The notes under the pieces were generated by a model. The model saw only the letters and a list, made by a program, of their open reading frames with translations, made no database searches and was not told where the DNA came from. From contig CATNEN010000005.1 in assembly GCA_950097015.1 (NCBI GenBank), positions 3,091,501 through 3,155,500 on the forward strand: 64,000 nt of DNA, in the 5' to 3' direction. Source of the stretch: Macrostomum hystrix. Lineage: Eukaryota; Platyhelminthes; Macrostomidae. Positions 12,901 through 21,900 of this stretch are shown one piece after another. Position 1 is the stretch's first letter; the number at the start of each line of letters is the position of its first letter. The translations under genes were made by a program, and so were the position numbers.

Positions 12901-15900
12901 TGCATCCCTATACCTTCCCTTTTATCAACCCGCTTCTCTACATCTCCTTATCTCTCTTCCTGCATCCCTATACCTTCCCTTTTATCAACCCGCTTCCCTA
13001 CATCTCCTTATCTCTCTCCCTGCATTCCTATACCTTCTCTTTTATCAACCCGCTTCCCTACATCTCCTTAGCTCCCTCTCTGCATCCCTATACCTTCCCT
13101 TTTATCAACCCGCTTCCCTACATCTCCTTATCTCTCTCCCTGCATCCCTATACCTTCCCTTTTATCAACCCGTTTCCCTACATCTCCTTATCTCTCTCCC
13201 TGCATCCCTATACCTTCCATTTTATCAACCCGCTTCCCTACATCTCCTTATCTCTCTCCCTGCATCCCTATGCCTTCCCTTTTATCAACCCGCTTCCCTA
13301 CATCTCCTTATCTCTCTCCCTGCATCCCTATACCTTCCCTTTTATCAACCCGCTTCTCTACATCTCCTTATCTCTCTTCCTGCATCCCTATACCTTCCCT
13401 TTTATCAACCCGCTTCCCTACATCTCCTTAGCTCCCTCTCTGCATCCCTATACCTTCCCTTTTATCAACCCGCTTCCCTACATCTCCTTATCTCTCTCCC
13501 TGCATCCCTATACCTTCCCTTTTACCAACCCGTTTCCCTACATCTCCTTATCTCTCTCCCTGCATCCCTATACCTTCCATTTTATCAACCCGCTTCCCTA
13601 CATCTCCTTATCTCTCTCCCTGCATCCCTATGCCTTCCATTTTATCAACCCGCTTCCCTACATCTCCTTATCTCTCTCCCTGCATCCCTATACCTTCCCT
13701 TTTATCAACCCGCTTCTCTACATCTCCTTATCTCTCTTCCTGCATCCCTATACCTTCCCTTTTATCAACCCGCTTCCCTACATCTCCTTATCTCTCTCCC
13801 TGCATCCCTATGCCTTCCCTTTTATCAACCCGCTTCCCTACATCTCCTTATCTCTCTCCCTGCATCCCTATACCTTCCCTTTTATCAACCCGCTTCTCTA
13901 CATCTCCTTATCTCTCTCCCTGCATCCCTATACCTTCCCTTTTATCAACCCGCTTCCCTACATCTCCTTATCTCTCTCCCTGCATCCCTATACCTTCCCT
14001 TTTATCAACCCGCTTCCCTTCATGTCCTTATCCCTCTCCCTGCATCCCAATACCTTCCCTTTTATCAACCCACTTCCCTACATCTCCTTATCTCTCTCCC
14101 TGCATCCCTATACCTAATTCCCCGTTATGTACCCGCATCCCTACATCTCCTCCATAAAACTCAATTCCAATCCCGCGTCATAACATCCCTTGCAATTTAT
14201 TCCCTTTATCATCCGTCCAATGGTTTCTCTGTATATGCTACTCTCACTGCAAGTCTCTAAATTGACTTCTAACTAAAATTCGCGGATCCATAGTACGGCT
14301 CGTATTTATCATTTCCCCCGTTAAAAAATCCCATTGAAAATTTCCACGAAGCGTGGTACATATTTGCAGCTGCTTTTATAAAAAATCATATCTTTTTGCT
14401 CAATCCCTCACTCCTGTGACTGCTTTTCCGCCTGAGCAGTCACAGCTGTTGGGACTTAATCAGGCGAACAGGTAGGGGGGTTGGTCGGAGAGTCAGGGCG
14501 AACGGGTATCAGCTGCTTTCGCTGTCATCAGTTCCAATTAAATTATTTTCCCGTATATTTCAGACTAGAAAAAGAACTAATAAAATTTTCAGCTTAATCA
14601 CAGTCGCTAATTATATTTTTACAAACATTACTGTTAAAGTTATGCGTCTATGACTATATATCTTTGATTGAAATCAAATGAAACCGGCTTTCGTTTTATC
14701 ACTATTAAGCTTGTACCTTTACTAATACAATTAATGTAGTGAATTGCATGCTTGTTGCCTTGGCAATTATGTTGGTACAAATAATTTTGTTCATTTAGCA
14801 GTTGAATCATCTGCAAAAAATTCGAGTAATGATTTTAATCAACATTAATATCCGCAGTAACTTTTTAAGACTAGTATAAAATCGCACCAACGTGTGGTCT
14901 GTTCTTTTAGGCCAGCACCCCACACCCACCACCTCTCGCTCAGTTCTGTTGGGCCAGCACCCCACACCCACCACCTCTCGCTCAGTTCTTTTAGGCCAGC
15001 ACCCCACACCAACCACCTCACACTCAGTTCTGTTAGGCCAGCACCCCACACCCACCACCTCTCGCTCAGTTCTTTTAGGCCAGCACCCCACACCCACCAC
15101 CTCTCGCTCAGTTCTTCTGGGCCAGCACCCCACACCAACCACCTCACACTCAGTTCTGTTGGGCCAGCACCCCACACCCACCACCTCTCGCTCAGTTCTT
15201 TTAGGCCAGCACCCCACACCAACCACCTCACACTCAGTTCTGTTAGGCCAGCACCCCACACCAACCACCTCACACTCAGTTCTGTTGGGCCAGCACCCCA
15301 CACCAACCACCTCACACTCAGTTCTGTTAGGCCAGCACCCCACACCCACCACATCTCGCTCAGTTCTTTTAGGCCAGCACCCCACACCCACCACCTCTCG
15401 CTCAGTTCTGTTAGGCCAGCACCCCACACCCACCACCTCTCGCTCAGTTCTTTTAGGCCAGCACCCCACACCCACCACCTCTCGCTCAGTTCTGTTAGGC
15501 CAGCACCCCACACCCACCACCTCTCGCTCAGTTCTGTTGGGCCAGCCAGTTTTTCGATTTTACCAAAGCCCATGATGCGCTTCACGCAACGACTTACCAA
15601 TCCATGCTCTATCTTGTCAGAATTGAATGCCTTTGACTCATTTTTAGTATGCGAGCATAGCAAATTAATTAGCACAAAGTGAGCTTTTACTTCTTGCTAA
15701 GCGTAGACTGTGAGCGCCAGAATGCCAATTCGCCAAACTTCGCATTAATCTGCGAACTGCTCAGATGTACTTTAAAAAATAGGAATTCTGTACACATTGC
15801 TTGGCTTCTTTACTCCGCTCTCCGCTTTCCTTGTCCCAATCGCCTGCGACGCGCCAAAATTAGAACTATTCCCTGATGGCGGCTGCCGCAACAAACCCCG

Positions 15901-18900
15901 TGCAGCACAAGCAGCAGCAGCAGACTGATGAAGGCTTTGCCGCTAAGAAGCGGAAAATTACTGAGCTTAGCGAGCAGCAGCAGCAGCAGCAGCAACAACA
16001 GTTCTTGCTTCCAATGGTATTTGTTTATTTATTTTATTACCCTCACAGTAACAATAAATAATACTTGGTAATAATATTTTAATTCCGCTTTTCCTATCTA
16101 ACAAACCATCCTCAATGCGCTGGTCGCATTGTGGACCAAAAAAATTAATTTGTAACCTTATAATCCGATCTTGAATAAGCTTTTGCACTAAAAACATACT
16201 TACTTACTGCTTTTTACGATAATCAAACATTGTAAGAAAACTGTTGTGCTAACGGTACGATATGCCACTTAGAAACTCATTAGTTTGTTATAGTTTCAGT
16301 CAGCTTATAAAAATAATTACGACTGCATGGTTATATCTACTCTCAGATTTTTCCTAACACATTTTTTCTAATTTTCTTTGCCTTTTGCAGTGGCTACTGC
16401 GTACTATAATTTGCTATCTTTTTTCTATGCACAGAGTTTAACAAAAAACTGCGCACATTATCTTGAAACAATTTTCTATCCTATAGATTCGTTTTTCCAG
16501 CGTATAACATTTTTGGCACCAATTTAAATAAGCAAAGTGAATTTAGGAATAGTATTTTTCATTGCCGATGTAAAAAAGCTCGCGGTACCAAAAGTTACCG
16601 AAACAAAAAACTTTTTTCATAGAAATGACATTCTAGAATTTCCGTTATTAAACAGTAACAACGGGGATATGCATTTTATTTTCATGGAAATAGCTTGTCA
16701 GGGAAGACTTAATAGCCTAGAAGAAAAGTTAACTAGCAAAAGTCCAACAATTGCCAAATTAAAATAGACGCGCAACCACTGACAGTTTGATGATGATATC
16801 CAAAAACTGTTTTATTCCAAACTGAATTAACAAACTAGAAAGATTAGATAATACTAAACTGCACAGGAAAAATAGGACAAAAATTATTAAATGCCTCCTC
16901 TATAATTCCCTTGCATCGACATTTCAAACGGAAAACTGTCTGTATAACTGTCTGTATAACTGTCTGTATAACTGTCTGTATAACTGTCTGTATAACTCAC
17001 TGTCTGTATAACTGTCTGTATAACTCACTGTCTGTATAACTGTCTGTCTGTATAACTGTCTGTATAACTGTCTGTATAACTCACTGTCTGTATAACTGTC
17101 TGTATAACTGTCTGTATAACTCACTGTCTGTATAACTGTCTGTATAACTGTCTGTATAACTGTCTGTATAACTCACTGTCTGTATAACTGTCTGTATAAC
17201 TCACTGTCTGTATAACTGTCTGTATAACTCACTGTCTGTATAACTGTCTGTATAACTCACTGTCTGTATAACTGTCTGTATAACTGTCTGTATAACTCAC
17301 TGTCTGTATAACTGTCTGTATAACTGTCTGTATAACTCACTGTCTGTATAACTGTCTGTATAACTCACTGTCTGTATAACTGTCTGTATAACTCACTGTC
17401 TGTATAACTGTCTGTATAACTGTCTGTATAACTCACTGTCTGTATAACTGTCTGTATAACTGTCTGTATAACTGACTGTCTGTATAACTGTCTGTATAAC
17501 TGTCTGTCTATTTTGAACTAGAAGTATTTTGGTGGGTCTGTCTATCTATCAGAAGTATGTCATAAATAACTATTTGCAGCCATGCAGTTTTATCAAGTAA
17601 ACAATAAACTCTCGGATGTATCGAAACTTACAGCCAACCATTGGAGAAGGATCCCAGATTCCCAAATTTAGAATTTTCTTAGAAAGAAACGCGCCAGTTG
17701 TTTTTTTCAGACCACTGTAGCAACATGTCAGGGCGCTGCATGCAATACGAGCATTAGCTTCTCAGTTACATCTAGCATAAATTCCTTAACTGGCTAATTG
17801 AGAGAGAAAACAGCTACAGTTTCATGCCCCTTTCGTGACTGCTGTGATGCCAATACTTCAGCATAACTGGCCTGAATTACTGGCCATAATCAATACTGCC
17901 ATATCAGCCACATGCTTGACCCAGTTTTAGTACCGACAGCAAAACCCACGCTATCGCGCCGTTGCTCCTAATATCATTTCTTATTTCCTCTCTTAGTCAT
18001 TATTCGAATTGATACTTAAAACGAGAAATGAAACTAACAATAAATAACTGTTAACCAACGAATCAATTGGAAAGTTTACAATTCGATCTACGATCTAGCC
18101 AAGAGGTTCGAGCATCCGACTCACGACTTAAAGGTCAGGGGTTCGATTCCTGACTACACTGGAACAATTTGTGTCCATTTGCAAGACACTAAACTCTGCA
18201 TTGCTTCAGTTCAACCCTCTGTTAAATGGGAACCAGCGTTAAGCTGGGATGATTGAGCGTGGGTGTGGCGTCTCCCCAGTCCATGGATTGCTGTCGGCTG
18301 GACATCTGGCAATCGGGGAAGGTTTCTTAGATACTTTTATAGTCCATCCTCTCATCTCTCATCATCTTAATTGCTGCCTTCAGCTGCACATGTTTCTAGA
18401 TTCTATATAGATTCTGCTTTCTGCTGTGTTTCTGCTTTTTTACTTTAACTTTTTATTTCGAATTTTGAATTCGCGTATTATAATCTGGCCCAATAAAATT
18501 TGGTTAATTTTTATCCCCTTAGTAACTATCGCATTTTTATAATTTTCTCTCTTGGCCGCATGGATCTTAGAGTCGGCCTGTCAAATAAGCCAATAAATAA
18601 TTAATCAGATTTCGATTTGACAATCATCTGAGCCATTAAAAATCGCTGTCCTAATGGGTCGCAAATAAAAAAATCCCCTTTAGAAAATGGATATAGCAAT
18701 GAAAAAGAAGGCCAGTACGAGCTATAATGGCGAAATTGTCAGCGCTTAATCTCGTGTGATGGCAACACGAGTCGTTAAAAGGATCAAGGGGGTGGGGAGA
18801 AATTCCCAAGGGGTACCAGCTATAGGGATCTAGAAACTGCTTGACCACACACGCGCAGTCGTTCCATACCCGAACCAGTGTTGCTTCTATTTTTTCAGTG

Positions 18901-21900
18901 TTGCATTTTCCAGCGACTAACACGGGGCGACGGAAAATTTTTATTTAAATACGATTTTTCATTCTGGCTATCTTTTATGCTTTAAAACAGTGGAGAATTA
19001 TCGGCTATGTTTTAATGGAGGATAACGTTTGGATTCTGGCTTGAATGGGATTTCGGCAGGTCTTTCACAGCAATGGAATTTAGGAAAGAGAAAAGGGTGT
19101 TCGAAATGGAATCTGGGAAAAACGGACTGAGAATGGGATCTAGAAGTTGAGAATGGGATCTAGAAGTTGAGAATGGGATCTAGAAGTTGAGAATGGGATC
19201 CAGAAGCACAGAATGGGATCTAGAAGTTGAGAATGGGATCTAGAAGTTGAGAATGGGATCTAGAAGTTGAGAATGGGATCTAGAAGTTGAGAATGGGATC
19301 TAGAAGTTGAGAATGGGATCTAGAAGTTGAGAATGGGATCTAGAAGTTGAGAATGGGATCTAGAAGCTGAGAATGGGATCTAGAAGTTGAGAATGGGATC
19401 TAGAAGTTGAGAATGGGATCTAGAAGTTGAGAATGGGATCTAGAAGTTGAGAATGGGATCTAGAAGTTGAGAATGGGATCTAGAAGTTGAGAATGGGATC
19501 TAGAAGTTGAGAATGGGATCTAGAAGTTGAGAATGGGATCTACAAGTTGAGAATGGGATCTAGAAGTTGAGAATGGAATCTAGAAGCTGAGAATGGGATC
19601 TAGAAGTTGAGAATGGGATCTAGAAGTTGAGAATGGGATCTAGAAGTTGAGAATGGGATCTAGAAGTTGAGAATGGGGTCTAGAAGTTGAGAATGGGATC
19701 TAGAAGTTGAGAATGGGATCTACAAGTTGAGAATGGGATCTAGAAGTTGAGAATGGGATCTAGAAGTTGAGAATGGGATCTAGAAGTTGAGAATGGGATC
19801 CAGAAGCACAGAATGGGATCTAGAAGTTGAGAATGGGATCTAGAAGTTGAGAATGGGATCTAGAAGTTGAGAATGGGATCTAGAAGTTGAGAATGGGATC
19901 TAGAAGTTGAGAATGGGATCTAGAAGTTGAGAATGGGATCTAGAAGTTGAGAATGGGATCTAGAAGTTGAGAATGGGATCTAGAAGTTGAGAATGGGATC
20001 TAGAAGCTGAGAATGGGATCTAGAAGTTGAGAATGGGATCTAGAAGTTGAGAATGGGATCTAGAAGTTGAGAATGGGATCTAGAAGTTGAGAATGGGATC
20101 TAGAAGTTGAGAATGGGATCTAGAAGTTGAGAATGGGATCTAGAAGTTGAGAATGGGATCTAGAAGTTGAGAATGGGATCTACAAGTTGAGAATGGGATC
20201 TAGAATTGCATAATCGGGAATTGGGAATTAGGAAATTTAGTGTCTTGCTCAAATTTAAAATAATTTTTGCAGTAGGGCTGCGGGTAATGGCACACCATTT
20301 GGTGACACTAGAACCGCAGCCAGCGAGGAGGCAATTTTGCTCATTTCGGACACCGTTCGCAGGTGTGTACATCTGCCCTGACTTTCTCATCGTCAGGCAG
20401 TGTACACTCTCACTGTGCCTTGGAGGTTGGCCCTCAAGGGCGTAAATTGCACGACAAGCCCCCAAGCCTTCTCTCCGCGGCTGCGCCCCAAATGAATGTG
20501 GCCTCGCCGATTAAAAATCTTAGGGAAGCTAGGGAATATTTGACTGTGAGAATGCAGAATTTTTTCTCTAATACGTATTTGGCAATTCCAATGAAATTCA
20601 ATATCATTTCCAGTGCGACCCCGAAACCGATATAAGTTAGACTGTATAAACTACCATACCGTGCTGTGCCATCAACCAACCACAGGTATAATTGCCTCGA
20701 TTTGATATCGCCAGTAGCGTTTTGAGTAGAGGGGATTGGAGAGTTGAGTTTGATCCGAATTGGAACCCTCAACAAAGCCACAAAATCAATAAAATATAGG
20801 CTAGGCTTGAATCTTAGCTTCGGAAATAAACTAACTTAATAGGCTGTGCGATTCTAGAAGCAAATTCAATCAGAACTTTATAGTTAAAAAAGTAATCCTG
20901 TAGATAGTCTTATCTCCGCAAAAAGCCACTGTAATACTTTATCCAAACTTCTGTCCTATATACTGAGCAAATGCGAAATAGCATTTGAAGCAATTACTAG
21001 TGTATATATAAATCTACACACTTATCTGACAGTCAATTGCAAGTTGCACATTGGAATCTGGAACTGGCTTTTCTCCGGTTATTATTTAATTTTCTTCTCT
21101 ACTTCGATCTATAGCCACGAGCTTGACTTCCGCATCCATGCATGAGTACTTTTAATTGGCCGATTAGGGTTGGGGTTGAAGCTATTTTTAGAAACTCTCG
21201 CAGAGAATCCCTAGAATAACACGTGACTCGATTCAGCCAATCAGAGTGACCGTAATTTCGGTTTAAAAAACGACATTCAAATTTACTTACTTTGAGTAGC
21301 ATCACTAAGAATCCTATTTTAGCTCACCCTTAATATCACGCAGTGCCTACCAGCTGGTTTCCCCGGCGGCAAGCGGGCGGCAGTAGCCGACGCAAAAAGC
21401 GGCATTCCAGTTTATCAGCCGGGAGCAGTCTCTTATCAGCAGCAGCTAGCCACCGCCTTTCAAGTGCCGCCAAGCCAGCAGAGCCACGCTAATGGCGGCG
21501 CTTTTATAACCACTTCTTGTAAGTTTTATTTGTCTGATTACTTTTTCGATACATATCGGCCGCATCAGTTTCAGTTTTTTATTACTGACAGCAAGGCAGA
21601 AAACTTTTCGAACAATAATAAATCGATATTTTTAGGGACTGGAGATCTATTTCAAGAAGCTGGTTGTCCCACTCTTACCTGGGTTTGAGCAACAGTTTTT
21701 TATTGCTGCGGCAAAATATTCGTGACTCAACTGAAGATCAACTTGAAATAAAAATAGAGTTCACTTCAAGGTAAGTTCAACCTTTACTAGTAGTGCTAAT
21801 TCAATTTCTGATTGTATTCAGTGTATAAATCTATTGACAATCGAATTGCTGTAAAACAGATTGATAATAAGTAGCTGTAACCGATTGTAACCGATTGTAA

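Noticed and set aside
12730-14157. ORFs with a 20-residue period rich in Pro and Ser
   Set aside because: By-product of the 60-bp intronic array within the muscleblind gene.
14807-15682. ORFs of 227-276 codons on both strands
   Set aside because: Product of the 42-bp array; four frames open simultaneously.
10872-15863. Expected second pair of CCCH fingers of muscleblind after KLDTTD
   Set aside because: No C-X7-C-X6-C-X3-H pattern found in the intron; two-finger muscleblind proteins are normal in protostomes.
18085-18165. tRNA gene
   Set aside because: A- and B-boxes are present but acceptor and other stems do not pair; better explained as the head of a SINE.
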